From the NCBI RefSeq assembly GCF_018736065.1, contig NZ_CP076130.1, positions 506,001-570,000 on the forward strand: 64,000 nucleotides of DNA, in the 5' to 3' direction. The position numbers and the translations under genes are program-made. The first letter of the stretch is position 1, and each line of letters begins with the position of its first letter. The stretch is from Flammeovirga kamogawensis. Its GTDB lineage: Bacteria > Bacteroidota > Bacteroidia > Cytophagales > Flammeovirgaceae. The notes beneath the pieces were generated by a model. That model made no database searches and was not told the origin of the DNA. It was given only the letters and a program-made list of their open reading frames with translations. Positions 8,786-18,607 of the stretch are shown one piece after another.

Positions 8786-9586
8786 CTATTCTGATGGGTT
8801 ATTAAAATTTGCTGGAGGTAATAAAACATCAAACACTATCTGATCTGTAATTAATACCGAATGGGGTGTTTTCATATCTTCTTTTGATAGTAACTCTAAG
8901 CGCTCAAAAAGCTCGAAATAAGCTGCTTTTACCTTTCCTTGCTTTAAATTAAACTTTGGGTGCCAAATTTCATAAGTCCCAATTTTTGATTCTGATTGGG
9001 TATAATACCCTTTAACTGGGTGCGTTAAAATTAAATCTTGCTCTGCTAAATTACTAAAACCATTTAAAAGTATATTCTCCTCGGTTGTACCTTCTAAGTC
9101 TATTTTACCATTGCCCATTTTAGAAGTAAATTCCATAACATATTTCTTATATCTACCCTCTTCATATATAAAATCAAATGAATAGCGGCCAAATTCCCAA
9201 GGCATTTTCCAAAGTAATTTAGGGAATATATGTGTTATCGAACCTAGTGTAGTTCCAAAAAACCAAGCAGCATAAGAACCATCTCTCTCATCTATAATAT
9301 AGGTTCTAAAATTGGTTTGGTAAAAATTAAATGTAAGAGAAGAGTGCAACTTATAAAACCTAAAATCTTTGTCTTTAAAAGGTACTGCACTTACTAAAGC
9401 ATAGGCTACTCCATTCTCTAAAAATGTCCATAATTTGAAAGGTTTGGGAATGTATTTTTCTATTTTTGAAAGAGGTACTTTATAAGATATTATAGCAAAA
9501 TGTTCAAGTAAAGTATTTACATCTAATTTGCTTTTTGATTTCCTTGCCTGTACTCTTTTGTCTAAAATTTCTCGATAATTCGGCAT
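8786..9586 (-). CDS. DUF2071 (YqjF-like) family protein
   Basis: 266 residues. The DUF2071 pattern is visible: YKVPLSKIEKYIPKPFKLWT near residue 35-54 (the family's 'can be used as a substitute lipocalin-like' beta barrel), followed by FNFYQTNFRTYIIDERDG and AAWFFGTTLGS. The fold is related to acetoacetate decarboxylase-like barrels; activity is unknown. First gene of a probable three-gene minus-strand group with a methyltransferase and a cupin protein. Confidence 0.78.
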   Translation of the reverse strand: MPNYREILDKRVQARKSKSKLDVNTLLEHFAIISYKVPLSKIEKYIPKPFKLWTFLENGVAYALVSAVPFKDKDFRFYKLHSSLTFNFYQTNFRTYIIDERDGSYAAWFFGTTLGSITHIFPKLLWKMPWEFGRYSFDFIYEEGRYKKYVMEFTSKMGNGKIDLEGTTEENILLNGFSNLAEQDLILTHPVKGYYTQSESKIGTYEIWHPKFNLKQGKVKAAYFELFERLELLSKEDMKTPHSVLITDQIVFDVLLPPANFNNPSE

Positions 9587-9795
9587 ACTCTTTTGCTATT
9601 TACATTGTGTACACTTTACATAAAGAAGCACACAAACTATTGCTTTACTAAGTACGCTAATTTAAAATTATCATGATAGGATATTACAGTAAAATTCTTT
9701 GAGGAAAAGTAAGTTTGTTAGTTTAGTAAAAAGTCGGGACACAAGCACGAGAAATAAATCTCATGCTAATACCCCCTACAAATTTTAGAGCGTCA

Positions 9796-12700
9796 TTACC
9801 TTACAAATAATTTCTTTATAAGTCGCTCCTTGCCAAAAACACACTGCACAATGTAAACACCTGTTGGTAAAACAGATGTATCATAAGTGATAATATCTTC
9901 CGTTGCATTTTCTATAGAAAAGTGCTCAATTATTTTTCCCATTGGAGAATAAATAGTTATTGAAACCTGTTCTAATGTATTTATTAATTGCAATGTTGTT
10001 GATCCGTCTGAAGGGTTAGGATAAATCATTAAGTCCATTAAACTTGCTGTTCCTACCTCTACTTTCTGAGGTCCAAAAATTTCTTGAGCACCATCAAAAT
10101 CTATTTGTTTTAATCTATAATATGATGTCCCTAAATACGGATTTGAATCTACCACTTCATAATTAGTAATTACCGAAGTAGTTCCTTGTCCTTCTGCAAA
10201 AGCTACCTCTTCCCAATTCCGTTTATCTATAGATTTTTCTATCACAAAACCATCATTATTTAGTTCTTGAGCAGTTGTCCATACAATATGCACATCAGTA
10301 TTTTTAACTTCCGTTGTAAACGAAAGCAGTTCTACAGGTAAATCTGCATTTATAGATAATCCAGGAGTAAATTCGTGGTTAGATAACCCAGCATTTACAC
10401 GTAAACCAGAAGCTCCAGATGGAATTTCTGATGCTTTAAATGAATACAATTCTGTTTTAATTGCTAATAAATTTCCACTACCTCCAGGTGTTTCATCTTT
10501 CTTTATTTCTTGAGGTGGATTGCCTATGCCTTCTCCATGGCTCCAATCTAAATCATCTGAAAGTAATGAATTGTCTCTTGTTAGGATTCTTAAATTATCA
10601 GATTTATCCTCTCCTCCAACATTAGAAATATCTGCATTTTCTAGGTATAAAGTGATTTCCGAAGAAGTTGCCTGTGCTGGATTTATTCTCCACATACCAT
10701 CTTCATATTTATCAGAATAAAGATCAGATGGTACGTCTCCACCAATTGCTTCATCTACGTACATTGCTTGCCAAGTAATTAACTTTGCACTTGGATTTAC
10801 TGTTCTATTAAAATCTGATAATGGTGCAGGACCAACACCGGCTAAGTAAAAACCACTCACTCCACCTATTGGAAAATATGCACTTCCTCCCTCGTCTACT
10901 ATAAAAGATGTTTTACCTACTATATAGCTATCTTTACTTATCGTTTCAGTTTGTTTCTCATCAGTTGTTGTATCCCAAATCAACTGGCCGTTTGCGTCTA
11001 TTAGGCCATTTTCTAAGATTACATTATTTGCATATACCTCATGATCTTGAAGTGTTAAACCAGGCTTTATTTCTCCTAAATTTTTATCTATAACAAGTTG
11101 GCCTATCCTATCATCAGTACCCCAAGGAGCCGACATAATTGAAGCTGTTGTTCCAGTAAATTTAATAATTGGGTTACTAGCTCCTGTCTTTCTTGTAACA
11201 TCTGTATCTTTATAATAATTGCCTGTTAAAGCCAAATAACCCGATCTATAATTAAACTTACTACTACTTCCTTCAAAAGAAACGTTACCATCTACTGACA
11301 AAATTCCATTGGTTTCACTTCCACCAGAAATACCCAACTGTAAGTTTCCTTGTATTGTTAGATCGGTATTTTCAAGAAAAAATTCTGAAGAAGAAACCAC
11401 TGTTAAATTACCTCCATCCTCTACTAAAAGCGTTGCTTTATCTACAGAGTTTATTGTAATTTGATTACTCCCAGACAACCAGATATTCATATCTGTTGAT
11501 ATCTTTCTTACAGGATTTTCTCCTGCCAAAGTAGAAGTTATTAATTCATGATGTATATTATCTGCAAAGCGCAACCTCCCCCTCACTAGTTCAATTTGAA
11601 AGAAACTAGCATCATAATTCCCGTCTCCATCTAATCCATTATTTGGTGTAGCAGGATTAAAATTTAATTGATAAGCCTCATCTGTTGATATAATTTGAAC
11701 TTGGTCTTTTAGTAAAGGGCGTTCAATACGTACTTTTTTTACAGTTGTAGGCCCCCCAATCTGAAACCTCTGATAATATGTATTCACAGCATCCTTTGAT
11801 CCTTCTCCTTCAAATCTCACAATTGTATTCGGAATATCTACTTCACACCCATCAGAAATATTAAAATGACCTCTTATCATTAACTCTTGATCTGCACCAT
11901 TATCAATTACTTTTGAGCCAGAATACAGCACAAAATTAGAGTCCACTTCAAGCTCATTAGATATTTTAATTGTAGAATTATAGACTTTTAAAGTATCAAA
12001 AACATGAACTTCATTTCCAAAATCAAATTCATACGCTCCTATGTTTACAATAAGTTGATTAAAATTATAAGTAGAATAAATATCATCTTCTAAAGTAACG
12101 TTTGCATTATTATTTAAATCCTCTGCAGAAAAATGAAATGTACCTCCCCCTTCTTGATAAAACACTGCATTTTCTACTAAATCACAATTAGGTAATTCGT
12201 TCACATACGTTTTATATGTTCCAGACCCTTTAAAAGCATGAAAATTATGATTTATATAAGATTGTGCATTTACCTCTGCGTTAGCATCTATCAGTAACTC
12301 ATTTAAACTGATGTGATGCTCTGTAAAGTTGATAAGGTCTCCATTCATCACATGAGCTTTATCTCCTGTAACAGGGTATTTATAAGGGGCATCACCTAAG
12401 TCTAAAGTTGTACTATCTAAAGACCATGCATTTGAATCTTTCCAATCGCTAGATGAGTTATGACTATACCACTGTCTTTGCTTAATTTTATATTTACCTT
12501 CAATATATTCCTTTAACCCATCGTAATCAGCAAAGCTATTGTCATAAACTATAACTTCTGCAATCTGACCTTGGTAAAACATATTTGTGTTATGCACCAG
12601 TCTTCCCAGTTCTATTTTACTAGACTCTCCATTATTATGTGTACCCTGAATTAAATCACGAGAATCTATATATTCTACTTCAACTATTTCCCATTCATCT

Positions 12701-13290
12701 TTGGTCCATGCATCGTTTCTTGGATCTGTATTATCCTGAAATTCATCTGATAAAGTATTGAAATTCACAGCATGTTTTGCTGTTGGCTGCCATTCACTAT
12801 TGCCATCTAAACTAAAAGTATACGGTACATACTCTCTCCCTGAGCTAGCATTTACAATATGACTTCTAGTTTCTAATGCTACTTGAGAATATCGATCTCC
12901 AAAAAGCATCATTAAATCAGTAGAGTTATTATAAAGTGGTTCAAACTCTGATTTATATACTACAAAAACCCTTCTGATATCAGAATATTCGATATCACTT
13001 GTAAGTTTTAAATAGCCTTCGTCAGAAAACTTAACAGCAGTAAAATCGGTATTAATACCATCATATTTCACATCTACAATTTCTAATGCTGATGAACCCG
13101 CACTTACAAAAGTTTCTCCTTTAACTTGTTCAATCCAAGTAATTTCTCCTCCCACATCTACAGATAACCCTACATCTGATTTTAAATTAAAAACCAAACC
13201 ACTAGTGGGTAGTGTTTGTGCGGTTAATGTACTCGATAAAAGTAGAAATACACACAGTGTAATTTGTAGTTTTTTATGTAGCGTTTGCAT
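9796..13290 (-). CDS. large secreted protein with lectin-like N-domain and type IX secretion sorting domain
   Basis: About 1164 residues from the ATG at 13290, chosen because it gives a clean signal peptide (MQTLHKKLQITLCVFLLLSS, cleaved near LTAQ); an upstream in-frame ATG at 13338 would add 16 polar residues that spoil it. The first ~270 mature residues look like a LamG/concanavalin-type beta sandwich (GLVFNLKSDVGLSVD to GQIAEVIVYD). The middle is a long beta-rich, beta-helix-like stretch. A fibronectin-like PVELLSFTTEVKNTDVHIVW segment precedes the C-terminal Por/T9SS type A sorting domain (LMIYPNPSDGSTTLQL to the basic KERLIKKLFVR end). Likely cell-surface attached or released through the type IX system; ligand unknown. 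Confidence 0.87.
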   Translation of the reverse strand: MQTLHKKLQITLCVFLLLSSTLTAQTLPTSGLVFNLKSDVGLSVDVGGEITWIEQVKGETFVSAGSSALEIVDVKYDGINTDFTAVKFSDEGYLKLTSDIEYSDIRRVFVVYKSEFEPLYNNSTDLMMLFGDRYSQVALETRSHIVNASSGREYVPYTFSLDGNSEWQPTAKHAVNFNTLSDEFQDNTDPRNDAWTKDEWEIVEVEYIDSRDLIQGTHNNGESSKIELGRLVHNTNMFYQGQIAEVIVYDNSFADYDGLKEYIEGKYKIKQRQWYSHNSSSDWKDSNAWSLDSTTLDLGDAPYKYPVTGDKAHVMNGDLINFTEHHISLNELLIDANAEVNAQSYINHNFHAFKGSGTYKTYVNELPNCDLVENAVFYQEGGGTFHFSAEDLNNNANVTLEDDIYSTYNFNQLIVNIGAYEFDFGNEVHVFDTLKVYNSTIKISNELEVDSNFVLYSGSKVIDNGADQELMIRGHFNISDGCEVDIPNTIVRFEGEGSKDAVNTYYQRFQIGGPTTVKKVRIERPLLKDQVQIISTDEAYQLNFNPATPNNGLDGDGNYDASFFQIELVRGRLRFADNIHHELITSTLAGENPVRKISTDMNIWLSGSNQITINSVDKATLLVEDGGNLTVVSSSEFFLENTDLTIQGNLQLGISGGSETNGILSVDGNVSFEGSSSKFNYRSGYLALTGNYYKDTDVTRKTGASNPIIKFTGTTASIMSAPWGTDDRIGQLVIDKNLGEIKPGLTLQDHEVYANNVILENGLIDANGQLIWDTTTDEKQTETISKDSYIVGKTSFIVDEGGSAYFPIGGVSGFYLAGVGPAPLSDFNRTVNPSAKLITWQAMYVDEAIGGDVPSDLYSDKYEDGMWRINPAQATSSEITLYLENADISNVGGEDKSDNLRILTRDNSLLSDDLDWSHGEGIGNPPQEIKKDETPGGSGNLLAIKTELYSFKASEIPSGASGLRVNAGLSNHEFTPGLSINADLPVELLSFTTEVKNTDVHIVWTTAQELNNDGFVIEKSIDKRNWEEVAFAEGQGTTSVITNYEVVDSNPYLGTSYYRLKQIDFDGAQEIFGPQKVEVGTASLMDLMIYPNPSDGSTTLQLINTLEQVSITIYSPMGKIIEHFSIENATEDIITYDTSVLPTGVYIVQCVFGKERLIKKLFVR

Positions 13291-13603
13291 CGAATAGGAA
13301 TTTTGATGTGAGTGAAAAGTTTGCTGGTTCCACCTCATAAAGTGTAGTGTAATACTATCACCTTATTCATAAATCAATTATTCTCTGCATCAACAATATG
13401 TTACTATGAACGGAAAAGCACAAAATTAGTACGCTAAAGCAAACTTCTGAGGTTTCTTAAACACCTATCAATAACTTTTATTCACTATTAGTCGTAACAA
13501 TGACGCTTATCATCTTTTAACTATTACTTTCCTCACTTTAACAAAAATTACAACTCCTTAGCTTTACAAAAATTCACTCTAACTATAATCTATCAGAATT
13601 ATA
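13291..13603. promoter_or_regulatory. divergent intergenic region upstream of the nap operon
   Basis: 313 bases between the divergent T9SS protein gene and napD. It must hold the nap promoter. I saw no coding frame and no convincing FNR-like palindrome or TAnnTTTG element, so oxygen or nitrate control cannot be claimed from the sequence. Confidence 0.45.
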
Positions 13604-13834
13604 ATGCTATTAATAAAAAGTTTTATCGCTTATCCAGGCGTCGGGATGAAGTCCGACATGATTAAAGCACTTAACGGTTTTAAAAACTGCGAGGTCATTC
13701 CATCGGAAAATAAAGATATCGTAGTTGTTTTATTAGAGTCTGATTCTAAAGAAATAGAAAAAGAACAAATTCAAAATATTCAAAACTTACCCTCTGTCAA
13801 TCAGCTATCGATGGTATCGGGTTACCAAGGCTAA
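13604..13834 (+). CDS. napD: NapD-type chaperone for periplasmic nitrate reductase
   Basis: 76 residues, single ferredoxin-like domain. The start (MLLIKSFIAYPGVGMKSDM) and the LLESDSKEIEKEQIQNIQNLPSV stretch follow NapD, which binds the Tat signal of NapA and holds back its export until the molybdenum cofactor is inserted. It is a little shorter than proteobacterial NapD (~87 residues). First gene of the operon, 19 bases upstream of napA. The assignment rests mainly on size and position, with supporting sequence pattern. Confidence 0.82.
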   Translation: MLLIKSFIAYPGVGMKSDMIKALNGFKNCEVIPSENKDIVVVLLESDSKEIEKEQIQNIQNLPSVNQLSMVSGYQG

Positions 13835-13853
13835 ATAATATTACAAATTAACT

Positions 13854-16190
13854 ATGGATAAAAATTCTTCAATCTCTTCAAGACGATCTTTTCTTAAAAA
13901 GATGGCTCTTTTTTCTGCCATGACTACGGCAGCAACATTATTTCCAGGAATTATCTTTGCTGATGAGCAAGAAAAAAATGCTCCTAAAGATGCAGACTTA
14001 AAATGGAAAAAAGCACCCTGCCGTTTTTGTGGCGTAGGTTGTGGTGTACTAATAGGTTTGCAAAAGGGTAAAGCAGTTGCGGTTAAAGGCGACCCTAAAT
14101 CTTCTGTAAATAAAGGTCTTTGCTGTGTTAAAGGTTACCATTCTGTTTTAGCAATTTACGGTAAAGATCGTCTAACAAAACCGTTAGTAAAAAAGAACGG
14201 GAAAATGGTAGAAACAAGCATGAAAGAAGCCTTAGATCTTATTGCAAGTAAAATGCAACAAACTATAAAAGATCATGGGAAAGATGCTGTTTCTATGTAT
14301 GGGTCTGGACAATGGACTATCCCTGATGGTTATGCGGCGTCTAAATTTATGAAAGGGGCAATTGGCACCAACAATCTAGAAGCAAATGCTCGTTTGTGTA
14401 TGGCCAGTGCGGTTACAGGTTTTATGACATCTTTTGGTATTGATGAACCAATGGGATGTTACGAGGATATTGACCATGCGGATGTTTTTATTCTTTGGGG
14501 TAACAATATGGCAGAGATGCACCCTGTATTATTCTCTCGTCTTTTAGATCAGAGAATGAAAAGGAAAGTGAAAATTATTGATTTCGCTACCAGAACAACG
14601 CGTACAAGCATGGCAGCAGATAGATCAATTATTTTTGAGCCACAAACAGACTTAGCAGTTGCCAATGCCATCTGTTATGAAATTATTGATAAAGGATGGG
14701 TAAATAAGGAGTTTGTAAAAAAACATATCAGCTTTAGCAAAGGAAAAACTAAAATGGGATATGGTACAGAAGACTTCTATAAATTTAAAGAACACGAAGA
14801 AAAAATAGATTTTAATGCCTATAAAGAATTCCTAAAAGAATATACCCCAGAAAAAGTAGCTAGATACTCTGGTGTTTCTGTTAAGGATATTCGATTAATG
14901 GCTAACATTTATGGAGACCCTAACCAAAAGGTAATGTCGTTCTGGTGTATGGGTATGAACCAGCATACAAGAGGTACTTGGATTAATAACTTAGTCTACA
15001 ACATTCACCTTTTAACAGGTAAAATTTCTACTCCTGGAAATAGTCCATTCTCTTTAACAGGACAGCCAAGTGCTTGTGGAACTGTACGTGAGGTAGGAAC
15101 ACTAACACATAAGCTTCCGCACGGTGTGGTTACAAATAAAGAGCACCGTGAATTTGCTGCTAAAATTTGGAAAGTACCCGTAGAAAATATTCCAGCTAAA
15201 CCTACCTACCATACCGTAGAAATGTTTAGGGCATTGGATAGAGGTGATATCAAATTTATGTGGATTCAAGTAACCAACCCAATGGTTACAATGCCAAACC
15301 TAAATCGTTACAGAGAGGGTTGTGAAAAAACAGGGCGTTTTATTGTTGTTTCTGATATCTATCCAACTCCAACAACAGACGTTGCTGATGTAATTTTGCC
15401 TTCGGCGATGTGGATTGAACGTGAAGGTCTATTTGGAAATTCTGAGCGAAGAACACAGTACTTCGAGAAAATGATTGATGCCCCAGGTGAGGCAATTAGT
15501 GATAGTTGGCAAATAATTGAGGTAGCAAGAAGAATGGGTTACGGTGATCTTTTCCCAAAAAATGAAGCTACCCATGCTGCAGAACTTTATGAAGAATATA
15601 GGCTGCATCAAGCGGGTAAAAAGCACGGTATGGCTCCATTAGAAGTATTAAAAAATCAGCCAGGTGCTATGTGGCCTTTTGTAGATGGGAAATCGACAAA
15701 ATGGCGTTTCAATACTGCATATGATCCTGCTTGTGATAACAGTAAAGGAAGGTTCCATTTCTATGGTAAGAAAGATGGAAAAGCTGTAATCTGGCAACGT
15801 CCCTATGAACCTGCTGCAGAATCTCCTGATAAAGAATATAATTATTGGCTTTGTACTGGACGTGTGATTGAGCATTGGCATACAGGGTCTATGACAAGAA
15901 GAATTGACGTATTGCACCAAGCGGTTCCGCACAGTTATGTTGAGGTAAACCCTGATGATGCAAAACGATTAAATATTAGAGAAGGAGATAAAGTTAAAAT
16001 TACTTCTAAAAGAGGTACTATGACTTTACCTGCCTCTGTAAACGGTAGAGGTGTTCCGGTTAAAGGGCAAGTTTTTGTACCATTCTTTGATGAAGGCTAC
16101 TTGATTAATGACGTTACATTAGATGCTTTTGACCCAATCTCTAAACAACCTGACTATAAAAAGTGTGCAGTAAAAATTGAAAAAGTATAA
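13854..16190 (+). CDS. napA: periplasmic nitrate reductase catalytic subunit NapA
   Basis: 778 residues of the molybdopterin bis-MGD oxidoreductase family. A Tat signal is present (SSRRSFLKK, residues 8-16). The N-terminal [4Fe-4S] cluster uses CRFCGVGC (56, 59, 63) and a later Cys at 90/91 in GLCCVKGYH. The Mo-ligand Cys is C182 in RLCMASAVTGF, as in NapA. The C-terminal MopB domain includes WLCTGRVIEHWHTGSMTRR, a NapA hallmark. It reduces nitrate to nitrite in the periplasm. The preceding napD and the downstream cytochromes confirm the identity against formate dehydrogenase or NasA. Confidence 0.96.
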   Translation: MDKNSSISSRRSFLKKMALFSAMTTAATLFPGIIFADEQEKNAPKDADLKWKKAPCRFCGVGCGVLIGLQKGKAVAVKGDPKSSVNKGLCCVKGYHSVLAIYGKDRLTKPLVKKNGKMVETSMKEALDLIASKMQQTIKDHGKDAVSMYGSGQWTIPDGYAASKFMKGAIGTNNLEANARLCMASAVTGFMTSFGIDEPMGCYEDIDHADVFILWGNNMAEMHPVLFSRLLDQRMKRKVKIIDFATRTTRTSMAADRSIIFEPQTDLAVANAICYEIIDKGWVNKEFVKKHISFSKGKTKMGYGTEDFYKFKEHEEKIDFNAYKEFLKEYTPEKVARYSGVSVKDIRLMANIYGDPNQKVMSFWCMGMNQHTRGTWINNLVYNIHLLTGKISTPGNSPFSLTGQPSACGTVREVGTLTHKLPHGVVTNKEHREFAAKIWKVPVENIPAKPTYHTVEMFRALDRGDIKFMWIQVTNPMVTMPNLNRYREGCEKTGRFIVVSDIYPTPTTDVADVILPSAMWIEREGLFGNSERRTQYFEKMIDAPGEAISDSWQIIEVARRMGYGDLFPKNEATHAAELYEEYRLHQAGKKHGMAPLEVLKNQPGAMWPFVDGKSTKWRFNTAYDPACDNSKGRFHFYGKKDGKAVIWQRPYEPAAESPDKEYNYWLCTGRVIEHWHTGSMTRRIDVLHQAVPHSYVEVNPDDAKRLNIREGDKVKITSKRGTMTLPASVNGRGVPVKGQVFVPFFDEGYLINDVTLDAFDPISKQPDYKKCAVKIEKV

Positions 16191-16202
16191 ACAACTACTC
16201 TT

Positions 16203-16880
16203 ATGAATAAATTAGTTATTGTACTCTTTTCTCTGATTATTGTAGCTGTAGTCATGGTTAATTTGAGTATAACCGAAGCAAAGAAGAGGGCCTCTTTAAC
16301 TGAAGAGGTGGCCACTCCTTCTACAAGAGAAACATCTGAAGAATATCTTTTTAGACGTTCTAAAGAAGGCATAGATTTTAAAGCCATGCCAAACGACCCC
16401 TTGCATGCAGAACATAAAAAAGAGTATTATCAAAGACGTGCTTATGAGGGGGCTCCTCCTCAAATTCCGCATCCGTTATTATCAAAAAAAGGGATCGGTG
16501 ATAAAAGCTGTTTACAATGCCATGAAAATGGTGGTTATGTAGCTTCTTTTAAAGCCTATGCTCCTGCCACTCCTCATCCAGAATTAATTAGTTGTAGACA
16601 GTGCCATGTGCCTATTACCACTAAAAAATTATTTAAGAAAACAAACTGGAAGAGAAGCCAACCTACGCATGTAGACAATAGAGCATTGGTAACGAGCCCT
16701 CCTACTATTCCGCATGGTTTACAAAATAGAACAGACTGTTTATCATGTCATGCAGGTTCTGGAGGTTTAGTAGACATTAGAGCTACGCACACAGAAAGGG
16801 CCAATTGTATGCAATGCCATGTACCAAACCAAGCAAAATTAGAAGGAATAAATCAAACATGGAAAAGAAAAGCACAATGA
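16203..16880 (+). CDS. napB: tetraheme NapB-like cytochrome c (apparent tandem NapB duplication)
   Basis: 225 residues with an N-terminal hydrophobic anchor or signal (residues 4-22). There are four CxxCH heme sites at 103-107, 131-135, 179-183 and 202-206, whereas classical NapB has two. The two halves align with each other: PPQIPH, CLQCH and CRQCHVP in the first; PPTIPH, CLSCH and CMQCHVP in the second, each followed by a basic tail with W. PPxIPH and CxQCHVP are NapB signatures, so the protein appears to be two NapB modules in a row. It should pass electrons to NapA. It starts 13 bases after napA and its stop overlaps the next start (ATGA). Confidence 0.85.
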   Translation: MNKLVIVLFSLIIVAVVMVNLSITEAKKRASLTEEVATPSTRETSEEYLFRRSKEGIDFKAMPNDPLHAEHKKEYYQRRAYEGAPPQIPHPLLSKKGIGDKSCLQCHENGGYVASFKAYAPATPHPELISCRQCHVPITTKKLFKKTNWKRSQPTHVDNRALVTSPPTIPHGLQNRTDCLSCHAGSGGLVDIRATHTERANCMQCHVPNQAKLEGINQTWKRKAQ

Positions 16881-17533
16881 AAAAGCACACTTTACTCTTC
16901 TTCTGTCTGCTTGTACTTTCAAGTTTAGTTGGATGCTCATCGCACGATTCATCAGAAGAAAAACACCACGGACATGAGAGTAATCTCATGAAAATAAAAC
17001 GTTTATCTAATTCAGATACTACACAAATAGATGCCTCTGTAGAAGAAATTCTTGCATTTATTAAAACAGTAGAAGTAGATAGCATTTATGTTGGAAAAGC
17101 ATTTTTAATTCCTGAAAGAGAAAGTCAGATTACCTCATTTAAGTGTAGTAACTGTCATTCAAAGCCCCTCTCGGCAATGCAAAGAAATGATGGAAAGTAC
17201 AAAAAATCGCATTGGAATTTAGAACTAAAACATGCCAATGCAGATGTAATGAACTGTCAGACTTGCCATACTGCCAATGATATGGACCATTTGCACACGC
17301 TTACAAATGGTACTGTAAAATTTAACGATAGCTATAAGGTTTGTGCACAATGCCACAGTTCGCAATTTAAAGATTGGAAAGGTGGAGCACACGGTAAACG
17401 TCTAGGTGGATGGGCAAAACCCATTGCAAAACAGACTTGTGTTGGTTGCCATAACCCTCATAAACCTGCCTTTGGAAAAAGACTGCCTGCGGTATTAAAT
17501 ACTAAGGTAACCGAACAACGTAGAGGAAAGTAA
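16877..17533 (+). CDS. tetraheme c-type cytochrome lipoprotein of the nap operon
   Basis: 218 residues from the ATG at 16877, which overlaps the napB stop as ATGA and gives a lipoprotein signal (MKKHTLLFFCLLVLSSLVGC) with lipobox LVGC. Upstream in-frame starts at 16805 and 16859 only add charged residues and are less likely. Four heme motifs: CSNCH, CQTCH, CAQCH and CVGCH, with extra His (HHGHES) after the lipid anchor. It is likely anchored to a membrane facing the periplasm. Its place between NapB and an NrfC/NrfD pair suggests an electron carrier from the quinol dehydrogenase to NapAB, replacing NapC. It is not a NapC/NrfH-family protein by sequence. Confidence 0.87.
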   Translation: MKKHTLLFFCLLVLSSLVGCSSHDSSEEKHHGHESNLMKIKRLSNSDTTQIDASVEEILAFIKTVEVDSIYVGKAFLIPERESQITSFKCSNCHSKPLSAMQRNDGKYKKSHWNLELKHANADVMNCQTCHTANDMDHLHTLTNGTVKFNDSYKVCAQCHSSQFKDWKGGAHGKRLGGWAKPIAKQTCVGCHNPHKPAFGKRLPAVLNTKVTEQRRGK

Positions 17534-17566
17534 TTTTGAATTGCACACACTTAGAAATCGCACGCT

Positions 17567-18601
17567 ATGAAGGAAATTAGAGACATATATAAAAAATATT
17601 TTAAAAAAGAAGATTGTAAGTCTGAGGATTGCAGTTGTGGTAATAATAATAAGCCTCGGAAAGATGGTTTTGATCAAAAAATTGAACAAAAAACGGATAG
17701 AAGAACAGCCATAAAAAGTATTACTAGTGGTTTATTGGCTGGTGTTGGAATGGCACAATCTGCTTGTTCTCCAACCAAAAGTGATGCCTCTAAAGAAAAG
17801 GCTAGCATGGAATGGGAAGAGTACTTTAAAGGCAATTACCAAGTAATGTCTAAAGAGGAACAATTAGCAACAGTTAAAAGGTTAGAAAGATTGTATGAGA
17901 TGAATACTGGACATCACATCAATGTATCATCAAAAGGACCTTTAGACAACGTACTTTATGGTTACGCATTCAATTTATCCAAATGCCAAGGATATATGGA
18001 TTGTGTAAAAGCTTGTAAGGAGGAGAATAACCATGACAGGGATTCACAGATGCAATACATCAGAATTCATGAAATGGGAAAAGGGAATTTTGATTTTGAA
18101 TTAGCCGACGATAATTTTTACCATCAAGTTCCTGCGGAAGGTCATTTTTACCTTGGCACACAATGTTTTCATTGTGAAAACCCTCCTTGTGTAGAAGTTT
18201 GCCCTACAAAGGCCACTTGGAAAGAAAAAGATGGCATTGTGGTAATTGATTACGATTGGTGTATTGGTTGTAGATATTGTATGGCTGCATGCCCTTACGA
18301 TGGAAGACGTTTTAACTGGAAAGAACCTCATGTTCCAGAAAGTGAAGTAAACAAAGACCAACATTATTTAGGTAACCGACTTCGTAAAAAAGGTGTAATG
18401 GAAAAATGTACTTTCTGTGTTCAGAAATCTAGAAATGGCGAAAACACTGCATGTGTAGAAGCCTGCCCAACAGGAGCAAGAGTATTTGGTAATTTACTAG
18501 ATCCGAATAGTGAAATCAGGTATGTTTTAGAAAACAAGAAGGTTTTCCGTTTAAAAGAAGATTTGGGAACTGAGCCAAAATTTTGGTATTACATGGACTA
18601 A
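17567..18601 (+). CDS. NrfC-like periplasmic four-cluster ferredoxin subunit
   Basis: 344 residues. A Cys-rich N-terminus (CKSEDCSCG) is followed by a twin-arginine-like signal (TDRRTAIKSITSGLLAGVG). The iron-sulfur domain runs from ~130 and has four Cys clusters: CQGYMDCVKACKEEN, CFHCENPPCVEVCPTKA, CIGCRYCMAACPYDGR and CTFCVQK...CVEACPTGAR. These are typical of NrfC/PsrB/DmsB electron-transfer subunits carrying four [4Fe-4S] centres. With the downstream NrfD homologue it should form a membrane quinol dehydrogenase that feeds the nap cytochromes. Spacing to the next gene is 6 bases. Confidence 0.9.
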   Translation: MKEIRDIYKKYFKKEDCKSEDCSCGNNNKPRKDGFDQKIEQKTDRRTAIKSITSGLLAGVGMAQSACSPTKSDASKEKASMEWEEYFKGNYQVMSKEEQLATVKRLERLYEMNTGHHINVSSKGPLDNVLYGYAFNLSKCQGYMDCVKACKEENNHDRDSQMQYIRIHEMGKGNFDFELADDNFYHQVPAEGHFYLGTQCFHCENPPCVEVCPTKATWKEKDGIVVIDYDWCIGCRYCMAACPYDGRRFNWKEPHVPESEVNKDQHYLGNRLRKKGVMEKCTFCVQKSRNGENTACVEACPTGARVFGNLLDPNSEIRYVLENKKVFRLKEDLGTEPKFWYYMD

Positions 18602-18607
18602 TAAAGT

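Noticed and set aside
9744-9770. Short hairpin GCACGAGA/TCTCATGC after the T9SS protein gene
   Set aside because: One mismatch and no T-tract on the minus strand, so not supportable as a terminator.
13440-13600. Possible FNR/HcpR-like half sites (GTAACA, TTATC) upstream of napD
   Set aside because: No palindrome with proper spacing could be assembled; half sites occur by chance in AT-rich DNA.
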